A stretch of DNA of 64,000 nt from an uncultured Clostridia bacterium (GTDB lineage: Bacteria > Bacillota > Clostridia > Christensenellales > Borkfalkiaceae). Shown here piece by piece: positions 25,896-35,501 of the stretch (position 1 is the stretch's first letter; each line of letters opens with the position of its first letter). Below the pieces are notes generated by a model. It saw only the letters and a list, made by a program, of their open reading frames with translations, was not told the origin of the DNA and made no database searches. The DNA lies in contig CANRIK010000001.1 of the NCBI GenBank assembly GCA_947630705.1, forward strand, positions 62,001 through 126,000, in the 5' to 3' direction. The position numbers were made by a program, and so were the translations under genes.

Positions 25896-27491
25896 TTATT
25901 TTTTATGCGCCACGGCATGTTTAATAAATTCACGGAATATGGGGTGAGCGGCTTGGGGTCTCGATTTGAATTCGGGATGGAACTGAACGCCTATATAGAA
26001 GTCGTTCTGCGGAATTTCGACCGCCTCCACCAAAAGTCCGTCGGGAGACGTTCCGGCTATCTTCATGCCGGCCTTCTCTATCTCTTCCCTGAAATTATTG
26101 TTGAACTCGTATCTGTGGCGGTGACGCTCGGATATTTCGGGCGCCTTATACGCCTCTTTCATTATATCGCCCAACACGAGGCATGGATAGGCGCCGAGAC
26201 GCATGGTTCCGCCCATCTTTACTCCATGCTGGTCGGGCATAAGGTCTATTACGCAATGCTCTGAATGTGGAGCAAATTCGGAGGAATTGGCGTCGGAATA
26301 GCCCAAAACGTTCCTCGCAAATTCTATGACGGCCGTTTGCATGCCGAGGCAGATGCCGAGATAGGGGACGTTGTTGACTCTTGCATATTCCGCGCACAGC
26401 ACCTTGCCCTCTATTCCCCTGCCGCCGAAGCCGCCCGGAACGAGTATTCCGTCGCAATCGGAGAGCAGTTCTCCGACGTTCTCTTTTGTAATTTCTTCGG
26501 AATCGACCCACTTTATTTCAACCTTGGCGGAGTTTTCGTATCCGGCGTGCGCGAGAGCCTCCGCTACGGAGAGATATGCGTCGTGAAGTTGAACATACTT
26601 GCCGCAGAGGGCTATTTTTACCGACTTGTCGCGAGCGTCTATGCGTTGAAGCATTTTGTTCCACTCCGCGAGGTCGATAACTCTCGGGTCGAGATTGAGT
26701 TTTTTGCAGACTATTGTTGAAAAATTGCTCTCTTCGAGCATTATGGGGCAGCGATAGAGCACCGGAAGAGTGAGATTTTCTATACAGCACTCCGGCTCCA
26801 CATTGCAGAACATTGCAATCTTCGCGCGCACGTCCTTGGGCATGGGCGCGTCTACCCTCGCCATGATTATGTCGGGATTTATTCCCATTCCCTGCAATTC
26901 CTTTACGGAATGTTGAGTGGGTTTGGATTTGAATTCTTCGGAACCGGAAATATATGGAACGAGAGTCACGTGTATAAAACAGCAGTTCTCCCTGCCCACT
27001 TCCCTCGCCACCTGACGTATGGCCTCTATGAAGGGCTGGCTCTCTATGTCGCCTATCGTGCCGCCTATTTCGGTTATTACCACGTCGGCGGATGTGGTCT
27101 TGCCGACGTTGTATATGAAAGATTTTATTTCGTTTGTGATATGGGGAATTACCTGCACCGTCTGGCCGAGATATTCGCCGTTGCGCTCTTTATTGAGGAC
27201 GTTCCAATATACCTTGCCGGTAGTGAGGTTGGAGTATTTATTCAGATTTTCGTCGATAAAACGCTCGTAATGTCCGAGGTCGAGGTCGGTTTCGGCTCCG
27301 TCGTCGGTGACAAACACTTCACCGTGTTGATAGGGGCTCATTGTGCCCGGGTCGATATTTATGTACGGGTCGAGCTTCTGGGAGGCCACTTTATAGCCCC
27401 TGCACTTCAACAGTCTGCCCAACGACGCCGCCGTTATACCCTTGCCGAGACCGGATACCACGCCGCCTGTAACGAAGATGTACTTTGTCAT
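25896..27491 (-). CDS. pyrG: CTP synthase
   Basis: 531 residues. The N-terminal synthetase domain begins with [20 protein letters not shown]; the C-terminal class I glutamine amidotransferase has the nucleophile in YLGICLGMQ and the HPEF triad His/Glu region. It makes CTP from UTP, ATP and glutamine. Its stop is followed by the A/T-rich spacer before dapL. Confidence 0.98.
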   Translation of the reverse strand: MTKYIFVTGGVVSGLGKGITAASLGRLLKCRGYKVASQKLDPYINIDPGTMSPYQHGEVFVTDDGAETDLDLGHYERFIDENLNKYSNLTTGKVYWNVLNKERNGEYLGQTVQVIPHITNEIKSFIYNVGKTTSADVVITEIGGTIGDIESQPFIEAIRQVAREVGRENCCFIHVTLVPYISGSEEFKSKPTQHSVKELQGMGINPDIIMARVDAPMPKDVRAKIAMFCNVEPECCIENLTLPVLYRCPIMLEESNFSTIVCKKLNLDPRVIDLAEWNKMLQRIDARDKSVKIALCGKYVQLHDAYLSVAEALAHAGYENSAKVEIKWVDSEEITKENVGELLSDCDGILVPGGFGGRGIEGKVLCAEYARVNNVPYLGICLGMQTAVIEFARNVLGYSDANSSEFAPHSEHCVIDLMPDQHGVKMGGTMRLGAYPCLVLGDIMKEAYKAPEISERHRHRYEFNNNFREEIEKAGMKIAGTSPDGLLVEAVEIPQNDFYIGVQFHPEFKSRPQAAHPIFREFIKHAVAHKK

Positions 27492-27617
27492 ATATACTCC
27501 TTATGCGCTCGTTTTATGAAAAAGTCGCGCCCATTCCCCTGTGTAAAAACAGCCGTCGGCGTTCGGGAACTCCCTGTTCGCCGCCGCAAGTTTTAAGCAA
27601 TTTAATAATACCCGATT

Positions 27618-27646
27618 ATTTTACCACAAAATTTTGGCTATTGCAA
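27618..27646 (-). promoter_or_regulatory. Likely promoter of pyrG
   Basis: Minus-strand TTGCAA (27641-27646), 17-bp spacer, TAAAAT (27618-27623). Predicted start near 27611 gives a 120-nt leader; no clear pyrimidine attenuator (G-run at the 5' end) is visible. Confidence 0.45.
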
Positions 27647-27692
27647 CATTTGCAATACATAATATTGTGGAAAATATAAATTAAAGCCGAAG

Positions 27693-28529
27693 TTAAAGCT
27701 CTATTTCGCCTACGAACGCGAGAGTAGCTGCGCCGTACATGAGCACCGTTTCCTCCGTCCACCTTACGGTCAGATCGCCGCCGAGCAGACTGACGGTTAT
27801 ATCCTCGTTCCTTTCGCACACGCCGTTGAGGACTGCCGCAACCGCAGAGGCGCAAGCGCCCGTGCCGCATGCAAGAGTTTCGCCGCTTCCGCGCTCCCAT
27901 ACCCTCATTTTAATATGATTTTTGCCTATAACGCGGATAAATTCCGTATTTATGCGCTCCGGAAAAGCCGGATGATTTTCGAATTTGGCGCCGATTTTTT
28001 CAATTTCGAGATTATCGGTATCGTCGCAGAATACCACGCAGTGGGGATTGCCCATTGAAACGAGGGTCACGGGATAGATCTTTTTGTCCACTTCGAGGGG
28101 TTGTGACACGATTTTTTCGCCTTTGAAGGTCGAGGGAATCTTTTCTCCATTCAAAATAGCCGCGCCCATATCGACACGCGCCGCATTGACCTTGCCGTCG
28201 GAACCTATATGAAGACGCAGTTTTTTTATTCCCGAAAGGGTTTCGACCGTGCACTCCTCGCCCTTTACATAGCCCAAATCGTGCGCAAGTTTGCCTATGC
28301 ACCTTATGCCGTTGCCGCACATCTTGCCCTCGGAACCGTCGGCGTTGAACATGCGCATCTTTACGTCGGCTGTCTTTGACGGGCAAAGTAAAATTATTCC
28401 GTCGCCGCCGATTGAAAAGTGCCTGTCGGAAAGCCTTATCGCGAGCTCGCTTACATTTTCGAGTCGGTCTTTCATACAGTCGAAATAGATATAGTCGTTG
28501 CCGATGCCGTGCATCTTGTAAAATTTCAT
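27693..28529 (-). CDS. dapF: Diaminopimelate epimerase
   Basis: 278 residues starting MKFYKMHGIGNDYIYFD, the standard N-terminus, so the ATG at 28529 was preferred to the in-frame one at 28652. The two catalytic cysteines are in MCGNGIRCIGK and LACGTGACASAVAA. It interconverts LL- and meso-diaminopimelate and follows DapL in the pathway. Confidence 0.96.
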   Translation of the reverse strand: MKFYKMHGIGNDYIYFDCMKDRLENVSELAIRLSDRHFSIGGDGIILLCPSKTADVKMRMFNADGSEGKMCGNGIRCIGKLAHDLGYVKGEECTVETLSGIKKLRLHIGSDGKVNAARVDMGAAILNGEKIPSTFKGEKIVSQPLEVDKKIYPVTLVSMGNPHCVVFCDDTDNLEIEKIGAKFENHPAFPERINTEFIRVIGKNHIKMRVWERGSGETLACGTGACASAVAAVLNGVCERNEDITVSLLGGDLTVRWTEETVLMYGAATLAFVGEIEL

Positions 28530-28687
28530 AACATACCCACAGAGCGTTTTTTTAATTATACTATAAATTGCCGCCGTTAGCAACCGAAATTCAAGAGGCT
28601 TTGAACCGAATTTCGGCAAGACTTTACTTGCAGCACAATTACGGCAAGACATACCGCCCGTACATGCGCAAGATATCTGGACATTAA

Positions 28688-28713
28688 AAAACGCGGAAGC
28701 GTTTCCGCGTTTT
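28688..28713 (-). terminator. Terminator of the glutamate synthase operon
   Basis: 11-bp stem, AAAACGCGGAA and its complement, 4-base loop, giving GCG then TTTT on the minus strand. It begins at the stop codon of the GXGXG gene. Confidence 0.7.
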
Positions 28714-29441
28714 CAATTATCTGTGTACATCTGCTTATACGGATTTTCCTTGTCCGGCGTAAGAATAAAGAAGTTGCCGGAGAGAAGTTTATCCGAGTCG
28801 TACTCTTTGAAATAGGAACAGTAGTCCTCGATTATAGCTTTGAGTTCGGGAATATCCTTGCCGAGTTTGCAGCAATAGGTTATCTGCTTGGGTATTCTGT
28901 GAGGAAGTTTGTCGCAGCGCAGATACATAATTCCGCCGTGCATGCCCGTGCCGCAGAAATTGTGGACGACCGGCAAGCCGTCTTCGTTCTGACCGAGCAC
29001 GACTATTATGCCTCCGGCCTGATATTCGCCGAGAAACGAGCCGGCTCTTCCGCCTATTACTATTATCGGTTTGAGGTCTTCATATGCCTTCATATGAATT
29101 CCGCATCTGTACCCCGTGTTGCCTTTTACATAGATTTTACCGCCGCGCATGGCATAGCCCGTGGCGTCGCCGGCATTGCCGTAAATCACTATTTTGCCGC
29201 TGTTCATCGTGTCGCCCGTCGCGTCTTGCGCGTTGCCGAAGACATATACGTCGCAACCGTTCAGATAGGCGCCGAGAGCGTTGCCCGGGATACCGTTCAA
29301 CTTCAACGTTTTGCCCGAAAGTCCGGCGCCCACATAGCGCTGACCTATGATGCCGTTTACCGTTATCTCCTTTTCGGACGACTCTCTTATTCTTCTGTTG
29401 AGCACCTGAAAGTGCAGGTTTTCATCTACGTTTATTTCCAT
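28713..29441 (-). CDS. Glutamate synthase GXGXG-domain subunit
   Basis: 242 residues. Right-handed beta-helix repeats with G-x-x-G-x-x-x-G spacing (VGAGLSGKTLKLNGIPGN, YGNAGDATGYAMRGGKIYVK, IGGRAGSFLGEYQAGG) correspond to the C-terminal GXGXG domain of GltB, here a separate protein as in archaeal-type glutamate synthases. In full-length GltB this domain is structural, linking the amidotransferase and FMN domains. It is the last gene of the operon. Confidence 0.88.
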   Translation of the reverse strand: MEINVDENLHFQVLNRRIRESSEKEITVNGIIGQRYVGAGLSGKTLKLNGIPGNALGAYLNGCDVYVFGNAQDATGDTMNSGKIVIYGNAGDATGYAMRGGKIYVKGNTGYRCGIHMKAYEDLKPIIVIGGRAGSFLGEYQAGGIIVVLGQNEDGLPVVHNFCGTGMHGGIMYLRCDKLPHRIPKQITYCCKLGKDIPELKAIIEDYCSYFKEYDSDKLLSGNFFILTPDKENPYKQMYTDN

Positions 29442-29449
29442 TTTATAAC

Positions 29450-30679
29450 CTATACTCTGCGCGCAAGTTTCTTTTTGCGCTCTTCCTTTGAAAACGCAAG
29501 AAGCTGCGGTTTTTCTTTTAACAGCTCCAAATCCACGTCGGAGAGCGGCGTTGAATTACGTATAAGCGAGGTGTAGACTCCGGCGCGCGCAAAATCGTTT
29601 ATGAGAACGAACCCCGAAAGTTTGCCGTCTTTGACATACAGTTTCCTTAAAGAGCTGTCCGAAACTTCGTTTACTATCAATTCACCGTCATAGCTTCCGG
29701 CAGAAAGCACGTGCGAGCCGAAAAAGCCTATTGCGTTCATCGGAACGGCGTTTACGAAAGAGGCCACTCCTCCCGCCATATTTATGCCGGCGCATTTGCC
29801 CTGAAAATATGCGTTCGGAAGAATCGCAAGGACGCGCTTCGAGTCAACGGACATGTCGTATCCCTCGGAGCAGTCGCCGGCGGCATAGATATCGGGCAAG
29901 GAAGTCTCGCATTTGGCGTTTACCGTGATTCCGCGATCCACATCGCCGCCGCAATCTTTTATCAATGAGACGTTGGGGCGCACGCCCACCGCCATCACGA
30001 GTATATCGAATTCCACTCGCGCGCCGCTCTTCAATACGGCTGTGCCGTCGGTAAATTCCGCCGCGCTGTCGCCCAATATGAATTTAACTCCGCATTCTTC
30101 GAGTTCGGCTCTTATTATCCTTGCGCCGTCGGGGTCGAGTATCGACGGAAGAACTCTGTCCGCCACGTCCACTACCGTCACGCTCTTCACGCGATGAAGT
30201 ATTCCCTCGACGCATTTGAGGCCGATAAGTCCGGCTCCGACGACGAGCACGCGCTTATCCTCGGAGAGCTCTCTCTCCAACGCCTCCATATCGTCGTACG
30301 TCATAAAGGTGTGATACTTGATTTTGTCGAGACCGCTCACGGGCGGAATAAAGGGCCGCGAGCCCGTTGCTACAAGCAATTTCGAATACGGTATCTTTTC
30401 TCCGCCGTCGAGGACGACCGTCTTTGCGGCGGCGTCTATTTTTACCGCTTCTCTGCCGAGATATGTTCTGACGTTGTTGTTTTCGTAAAAGTCGCGCGGA
30501 CGGTAATCCATTTTGTCGGCGGAAATTCTGCCGAGAAGTTTATATGAGATCAGAGGTCTGCCGTAGCAATGTCTGTTCTCCGAGGATATCAAAGCTATTT
30601 CGCCCTGTTTATCCTCGGTGCGTATACCCTCTATGCATGCGATTGCCGCCGTGCCGTTGCCGATTATAACATATTCCAT
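29450..30679 (-). CDS. NAD(P)H/FAD-dependent oxidoreductase of the glutamate synthase operon
   Basis: 409 residues. FAD-binding YVIIGNGTAAIACIEGIR at the N-terminus, NAD-binding VLVVGAGLIGLKCVEGI in the middle, and DIYAAGDCSEG before the C-terminal dimer domain. The layout is that of rubredoxin or ferredoxin reductases. Lying between the ferredoxin and GXGXG genes, it probably passes electrons from NAD(P)H through the polyferredoxin to the FMN subunit. A GGAG ribosome binding site lies 9 bases before the ATG. A role with rubredoxin and rubrerythrin is a less likely alternative. Confidence 0.88.
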   Translation of the reverse strand: MEYVIIGNGTAAIACIEGIRTEDKQGEIALISSENRHCYGRPLISYKLLGRISADKMDYRPRDFYENNNVRTYLGREAVKIDAAAKTVVLDGGEKIPYSKLLVATGSRPFIPPVSGLDKIKYHTFMTYDDMEALERELSEDKRVLVVGAGLIGLKCVEGILHRVKSVTVVDVADRVLPSILDPDGARIIRAELEECGVKFILGDSAAEFTDGTAVLKSGARVEFDILVMAVGVRPNVSLIKDCGGDVDRGITVNAKCETSLPDIYAAGDCSEGYDMSVDSKRVLAILPNAYFQGKCAGINMAGGVASFVNAVPMNAIGFFGSHVLSAGSYDGELIVNEVSDSSLRKLYVKDGKLSGFVLINDFARAGVYTSLIRNSTPLSDVDLELLKEKPQLLAFSKEERKKKLARRV

Positions 30680-30682
30680 AAG

Positions 30683-31129
30683 TTACCGCTCCTCGTATAC
30701 GATAGCGTCGTTCGGACAGTACTTCACGCAGTTCGGCTCCCCGACGGAATTGTCGGTGCAAAGCATACATTTCTGCGCCGCTTTGCCGTCCGCCGCCGGC
30801 ATAATTGCGCCGAAGGGACATACAAGCACGCATGTAAAACAGCCTACGCACTTCTCCCTGTCTATTACAACCATGCCCTCGTCGGTTTTGGAGAGCGCTC
30901 CGGCTATACAGCTCTGAACGCAGACGGCGCCCGTGCAGTGGCGGCAGTTGACGGCAAAGTTGATATCCGACTTTTCGCCGCCCTCCACCTGTATGCGCGG
31001 AACAAATTCACTGCCGAATCTGCCCTTCAATTTGAACATTTTGTCGAGGCCGGAGTTTGCGAACGCGCACTCCCACTCGCAGAGATGACAGCCGATACAT
31101 CTGTCTTCGTTTACGTAAATACGTTTCAT
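30683..31129 (-). CDS. Polyferredoxin with four 4Fe-4S motifs
   Basis: 148 residues with four Cys clusters (CIGCHLCEWEC, CRHCTGAVCVQSC, CVGCFTCVLVC, CMLCTDNSVGEPNCVKYC), the HycB/DmsB-like arrangement. It should carry electrons between the adjacent FAD reductase and the FMN subunit of glutamate synthase. The gene ends 3 bp before the reductase start. Confidence 0.9.
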   Translation of the reverse strand: MKRIYVNEDRCIGCHLCEWECAFANSGLDKMFKLKGRFGSEFVPRIQVEGGEKSDINFAVNCRHCTGAVCVQSCIAGALSKTDEGMVVIDREKCVGCFTCVLVCPFGAIMPAADGKAAQKCMLCTDNSVGEPNCVKYCPNDAIVYEER

Positions 31130-31199
31130 ATATTTTCCATTGCGCGGTCCTTTCCGCGCGATTTGATCCGTTTGCAGACTTGCGAAAGCTACGCAAAAC

Positions 31200-32480
31200 T
31201 CAATACATCTTTATGCAGGCTTCGCGTTCGGCTCCAACGGATACGTACCTTATTTTGCAGTCGCACAGCTTTTCAAGGAGCGCGATATAGTCGAGAGCTT
31301 CCTTCGGAAGGTCCTCCTTCTTGCGGCACCGAGTTATGTCGCAGTGCCAACCCTTTACCTTTTCGAAAACGGGTTTACATTCGTCGAGGACGTCGGTGAA
31401 GGGGAATTCTTCGAGAATCTTCCCGTGGAGTTTATACTTTGTGCAAATCTCTATTTCCTCGTAGTCGTCAAGCACGTCCAGCTTTGTGAGCGCTATTTCA
31501 TCCGCGCCCTGACAGCGTATGCCGTAGCGCGAGGCAACGACGTCGAAGGGGCCCACTCTCCTCGGTCTGCCCGTCGCCGCGCCGTACTCTCCGCCGAGTT
31601 CGCGGAGGCGTTCGGCGTCCTTTCCGAAATACTCGCACGTGAACGGACCGGTGCCGACGCAGCTCGAATACGCTTTCATTATGCCTATGGAGTTGGAGAG
31701 TTTGAGATTGGGAACTCCGGCTCCTATCGGGGCGTATGCGGCAATGGTTGACGACGAGGACGTATAGGGAACGATGCCGAAGTCTATATCGCGCAGAGCG
31801 CCGAGTTGAGCTTCGAACATTATGTTTTTGCCGGCCTTGTCGGCGTTGTTGAGATATACGCCCGTATCCACTATATAATCGGTGAGAGGTTTGCCGTATT
31901 TTTCGAAATATTCTATCATGTCGTCAACGGTAACGGGAGTAAATCCGTACGCCTTTATGGTCATGTTTTTCCACGCGACTATATCGGGGAGACGTTTATA
32001 CAGAAGAGAGGTATTTAAAAGCTCTCCCATGCGGAAGGCCTTTTTCATATACTTGTCGGCATAGACGGGGGCTATTCCGCGACGGGTAGAACCATAGGGC
32101 TTGCCCGTCGCCTTGGTGAGACGGTCCTCCTCCATTTCGTCCTGCAAAACGTTGTAGGGCATGGTTATTATGGCCTTGTCGCTTATTTTGAGATTGTCGG
32201 GCGTGATTTTTATTCCGGCGCTCCTCAATTTGTCGATTTCGCCGCAGAGGTGCTTTATGTCTATTACCATGCCGCAACCCATTACGTTTACGATATTTTC
32301 GCGCAGAATACCCGACGGAAGCAGATTGAGGATAAACCTGCCCTTTTCGTTTATTACGGTGTGTCCGGCGTTGTTGCCGCCCTGATAGCGGCAGACTATA
32401 TCGAATTTTTCAGACAGAAGATCGACCATTCTGCCCTTTCCTTCGTCGCCCCAGTTGATTCCACAGATACTCGTTAACAT
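31200..32480 (-). CDS. purA: Adenylosuccinate synthetase
   Basis: 426 residues from ATG 32480, with AAAAGGAAAA just upstream; the open frame continues to 32711 across the gltB2 stop, but that part is not PurA. The start MLTSICGINWGDEGKGRMVD holds the P-loop G-x-x-W-G-D-E-G-K-G. It joins IMP and aspartate with GTP to make adenylosuccinate. Its place inside the glutamate synthase operon is odd. Confidence 0.96.
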   Translation of the reverse strand: MLTSICGINWGDEGKGRMVDLLSEKFDIVCRYQGGNNAGHTVINEKGRFILNLLPSGILRENIVNVMGCGMVIDIKHLCGEIDKLRSAGIKITPDNLKISDKAIITMPYNVLQDEMEEDRLTKATGKPYGSTRRGIAPVYADKYMKKAFRMGELLNTSLLYKRLPDIVAWKNMTIKAYGFTPVTVDDMIEYFEKYGKPLTDYIVDTGVYLNNADKAGKNIMFEAQLGALRDIDFGIVPYTSSSSTIAAYAPIGAGVPNLKLSNSIGIMKAYSSCVGTGPFTCEYFGKDAERLRELGGEYGAATGRPRRVGPFDVVASRYGIRCQGADEIALTKLDVLDDYEEIEICTKYKLHGKILEEFPFTDVLDECKPVFEKVKGWHCDITRCRKKEDLPKEALDYIALLEKLCDCKIRYVSVGAEREACIKMY

Positions 32481-32541
32481 TTTTCCTTTTTCCTTATAAA
32501 ATTTTATATGTCGCCCACGGCTCTCTACGTGGGATATAACC

Positions 32542-32571
32542 TTTTTACATTGACTTTTCTTTACATTGACT
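32542..32571. repeat. Short direct repeat spanning the end of the FMN-subunit gene
   Basis: TTACATTGACT occurs at 32545-32555 and 32561-32571. The right copy contains the stop codon (TAA) and last codons of the FMN subunit, so a 16-bp duplication arose at the gene end. Confidence 0.6.
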
Positions 32572-34069
32572 CGCCGGCATGGTGAATACCGAGGATTTTG
32601 AGCTCCGTTTCGTTCAAGCCCACGCCGCGGAGCATAAGTCGGTTGCCCCTCAACGCTTCGATGGAATTTATGCCCATTCCGCCCATCATCTCCTGAATTT
32701 CGTGTCCCCATGCGGTTATCATGTTGACGAGGCGTTTATAGCCTATATCGGGATTGAGGCGTTTTACGAGGTCGGCGCGCTGGGTGGCTATGCCCCAATT
32801 ACATTTGCCCGTATGACAGCTTCGGCAGAGATGACAGCCCAACGCGAGCAGAGCCGCCGTGCCTATGTAGCATGCGTCCGCGCCGAGGGCTATTGCCTTT
32901 ACGACGTCGGCGGAGGAATGTATGGAACCGGCAACGACTACCGAAACGCTGTCGCGGATACCCTCCTGCCTCAATCTCTCGTCCACTTGCGCGAGTGCAA
33001 GCTCGATAGGAATGCCTACGTTGTCGCGTATCCTTGTGGGAGCCGCGCCCGTGCCGCCGCGGAAGCCGTCTATCGCTATTATATCCGCGCCCGAACGGGC
33101 TATGCCCGACGCTATTGCCGCCACGTTATGGACGGCCGCAACCTTTACGATAACGGGCTTTGAATAGGCGGTGGCCTCTTTGAGCGTGTAGATAAGCTGT
33201 CTCAAATCCTCGATGGAATAAATATCGTGGTGCGGCGCCGGAGAAATTGCGTCGATTCCCTTCGGAATCATACGGGTTTTTGAAACCTCGTCGGAAATTT
33301 TCATGCCCGGGAGATGTCCGCCTATACCCGGCTTCGCGCCCTGACCCATCTTTATTTCTATGGCGGCCGCCGCCGCGAGATAATCGGCGTGAACGCCGAA
33401 TCGGCCGGAGGCAACCTGAACTATTGTGTTTTTGCTGTATTTATAGAAGTCGCGGTGAAGTCCGCCCTCGCCGGTATTGTAATAAATGCCGAGTTCTTCG
33501 GCGGCTCTTGCGAGAGCCTCATGAGCGTTATAGGATATGGAGCCGTAGCTCATCGCCGAAAACATTATCGGTACGCTCAATTTGAGTTGAGGCGGAAGAT
33601 TGTCCACGAGTTTGCCGTTTATGTCTCTCTTCAACTCCACGTCCTTCTTGCCGAGATAGACCACCGTTTCCATGGGCTCGCGCAAGGGGTCTATGGGAGG
33701 ATTGGTCACCTGCGACGCGTTGACGAGAATCTTGTTGAAATACACCGGATAATCGTTGGGATTGCCCATGGAGGACAGCAGAACTCCGCCCGAATTGGCC
33801 TGACGGTAAACTTCGTTCATTGTCTGTTGCGGCCAGTTGGAGTTCAGCCTGTACGTATCCGGATTTTTCACTATTTTGATTGCTCCGGTGGGACAGAGAC
33901 AGACGCAGCGGTGACAGTTCACGCACTTGCGGCTGTCGGCAATCATCTTGTTAAGGTCTTTATCGAATTTATGAACTTCGTTTGAGCACTGTCTCTCGCA
34001 GACGCGGCAACCTATGCAGAGGTCTGGATTGCGCACAACCTCGTACTCGGAGGGAATAAAAATATCCAT
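32561..34069 (-). CDS. Glutamate synthase FMN/Fe-S subunit (GltB2-like)
   Basis: 502 residues. Two ferredoxin motifs near the N-terminus (CIGCRVCERQC, CVNCHRCVCLC), then the FMN-binding TIM barrel (FSAMSYGSISYNAHEALARA, GQGAKPGIGGHLPG, AVHNVAAIASGIARSGAD, GFRGGTGAAP). Cys residues in LGCHLCRSCHTGKC would bind the 3Fe-4S cluster. It forms glutamate from 2-oxoglutarate and ammonia delivered by the amidotransferase. Its ATG overlaps that gene's stop (TAATG). Confidence 0.92.
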   Translation of the reverse strand: MDIFIPSEYEVVRNPDLCIGCRVCERQCSNEVHKFDKDLNKMIADSRKCVNCHRCVCLCPTGAIKIVKNPDTYRLNSNWPQQTMNEVYRQANSGGVLLSSMGNPNDYPVYFNKILVNASQVTNPPIDPLREPMETVVYLGKKDVELKRDINGKLVDNLPPQLKLSVPIMFSAMSYGSISYNAHEALARAAEELGIYYNTGEGGLHRDFYKYSKNTIVQVASGRFGVHADYLAAAAAIEIKMGQGAKPGIGGHLPGMKISDEVSKTRMIPKGIDAISPAPHHDIYSIEDLRQLIYTLKEATAYSKPVIVKVAAVHNVAAIASGIARSGADIIAIDGFRGGTGAAPTRIRDNVGIPIELALAQVDERLRQEGIRDSVSVVVAGSIHSSADVVKAIALGADACYIGTAALLALGCHLCRSCHTGKCNWGIATQRADLVKRLNPDIGYKRLVNMITAWGHEIQEMMGGMGINSIEALRGNRLMLRGVGLNETELKILGIHHAGESM

Positions 34070-35196
34070 TACAATGCGCCTCCGTCTTTAAGAGTGTAGA
34101 TTACCGGTTGGCCGCCGGCGGGAGCGAAAATTTTATCAACGTCGGGTTCGATTATGCGAATTCCGCACTCCTCGCTCGATATATATGCCACATCGCCCTT
34201 TTCTGCGCAGACCATGGAGCGAAGCTTCAACCTGTCGTTGAGGGCCATGAGTCCGCCCGTAAATCCGAAAATTATGGAGAAAGGACCGGTCACAAGCAGA
34301 GACGGGAACGCCTTGCGGAGGAATGTTTCCTGCCTCTGTTCCTCTTCGCTCTTTTCGTCGATAGTTGACCAGAACGACGCGGAAATAACCTTCGCCACCT
34401 CTCTCAACGTGAGTTTCTTTACGCGGAGAAGGTAATCTATTATGTAAGTTATTACCTCTGTATCCGTTTGGAGGGAGCACTTATAACCGAACATTTCTAT
34501 ATAGCGGCGGTTGGCGTCGTAAGACGAGATTTCGCCGTTATGGACTATGGAATAATCCAGAAGTCCGAAGGGATGGGCTCCGCCCCACCAGCCCGGGGTG
34601 TTGGTGGGATATCTGCCGTGAGCCGTCCAGCTGTATCCGGCATACTCCTCGTCGAGAAGATAAAATTTGCCTATATCCTCGGGGAAGCCGACGCCCTTGA
34701 ATATGCCCATATCCTTGCCGCTGGAAAACACGAACGCACCCTTTATTTCGGCGTTGATTTTATTTACGCATTTGACTACGTACCTCTCTTCGTCGAGAAG
34801 GGAATTGGCAAGCCGCTTTGACAGCGGATACAAAAAGTAGCGGTATATGATCGGCTCGTTGGTTATTTTCTTATGCTTTCTCGTCTTCATTTCGGAGGAA
34901 TATACGACCTCGAAATGCTGAATCAAAAAGTCCTCCGTCTCTTTCTTTGCCTGAAAATCGTTGTAAAAGAGATGGAACGCGTAGTAATCTTTATAATCCG
35001 GATAGATTCCGTAACCGGCAAAGCCGCCGCCCAGACCGTTGGAACGGTCGTGCATGGTGGCTATGGAACGGATTATTTTCTCTCCCGTCATTTTTTTGCC
35101 GGAACGGTCGATAATCGCGCTGACTGCGCAACCCGAAGGTATCCTCACCTCTCCTTCGAGCGGAGCGGTTTTTAAGTTCAAGTCGTTGACAAACAT
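34069..35196 (-). CDS. Glutamate synthase class II glutamine amidotransferase subunit
   Basis: 375 residues. The probable nucleophile is Cys23 in IPSGCAVSAIIDRSG, which would require removal of a 22-residue propeptide. Other class II amidotransferase blocks are GRYPTNTPGWWGGAHPFGLL, DYSIVHNGEISSYDANRRYI and QTDTEVITYIIDYL. It releases ammonia from glutamine for the FMN subunit. First gene of the split glutamate synthase operon, with a CGGAG ribosome binding site. Confidence 0.9.
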   Translation of the reverse strand: MFVNDLNLKTAPLEGEVRIPSGCAVSAIIDRSGKKMTGEKIIRSIATMHDRSNGLGGGFAGYGIYPDYKDYYAFHLFYNDFQAKKETEDFLIQHFEVVYSSEMKTRKHKKITNEPIIYRYFLYPLSKRLANSLLDEERYVVKCVNKINAEIKGAFVFSSGKDMGIFKGVGFPEDIGKFYLLDEEYAGYSWTAHGRYPTNTPGWWGGAHPFGLLDYSIVHNGEISSYDANRRYIEMFGYKCSLQTDTEVITYIIDYLLRVKKLTLREVAKVISASFWSTIDEKSEEEQRQETFLRKAFPSLLVTGPFSIIFGFTGGLMALNDRLKLRSMVCAEKGDVAYISSEECGIRIIEPDVDKIFAPAGGQPVIYTLKDGGAL

Positions 35197-35244
35197 AGTA
35201 TAACTCCGTTATTCAGGATAAAATCCGCAGAATAACACTATATA

Positions 35245-35273
35245 ATTATAATTTAATCAAGCTGTTTAGTCAA
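35245..35273 (-). promoter_or_regulatory. Promoter of the glutamate synthase operon
   Basis: Minus-strand TTGACT (35268-35273), 17-bp spacer, TATAAT (35245-35250). It lies about 50 bp ahead of the amidotransferase ATG and closely resembles the glnN promoter. Confidence 0.75.
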
Positions 35274-35290
35274 GTCAAAAGAAAGACTTT

Positions 35291-35308
35291 GCGCGCACGT
35301 GTGCGCGC
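35291..35308 (-). terminator. GC-rich hairpin, possible terminator of the ClC gene
   Basis: GCGCGCAC, GT, GTGCGCGC forms an 8-bp stem (loop widened by end pairs). On the minus strand it is followed by AAAGTCTTTCTTTTG. It is about 195 bp after the ClC stop, so the call is tentative. Confidence 0.4.
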
Positions 35309-35501
35309 GTCGGCTAAATTATTTATGATAATATTTATAAGTTACGGTTATATTACTTCGTTTGAGAGCGAATACGTCAAATGCGGCCCGACGAAAATTA
35401 TTCTACGGACCGCAGAGCTGTTTTTATTCTTGCCTCGCCCAAAATCGCGGCGATTATCTTATGTCTTCCCGAACTTTGACTGACGATTCAGGCAAACTAA
35501 A

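Larger units (their letters stand above)
35197..35501. other. Intergenic region between glutamate synthase and ClC genes
   Basis: About 305 bp without a supported gene. It contains the glutamate synthase promoter (35245-35273) and the GC-rich hairpin at 35291-35308. A 64-codon plus-strand ORF at 35289-35483 lacks a ribosome binding site and recognisable features. Confidence 0.6.

Noticed and set aside
32481..32711. Extension of the purA frame to 32711
   Set aside because: It runs into the gltB2 coding region; the true PurA N-terminus and a strong ribosome binding site are at 32480.
35289..35483. 64-codon plus-strand ORF in the ClC spacer
   Set aside because: No ribosome binding site, begins inside a GC palindrome, and has no recognisable composition or motif.
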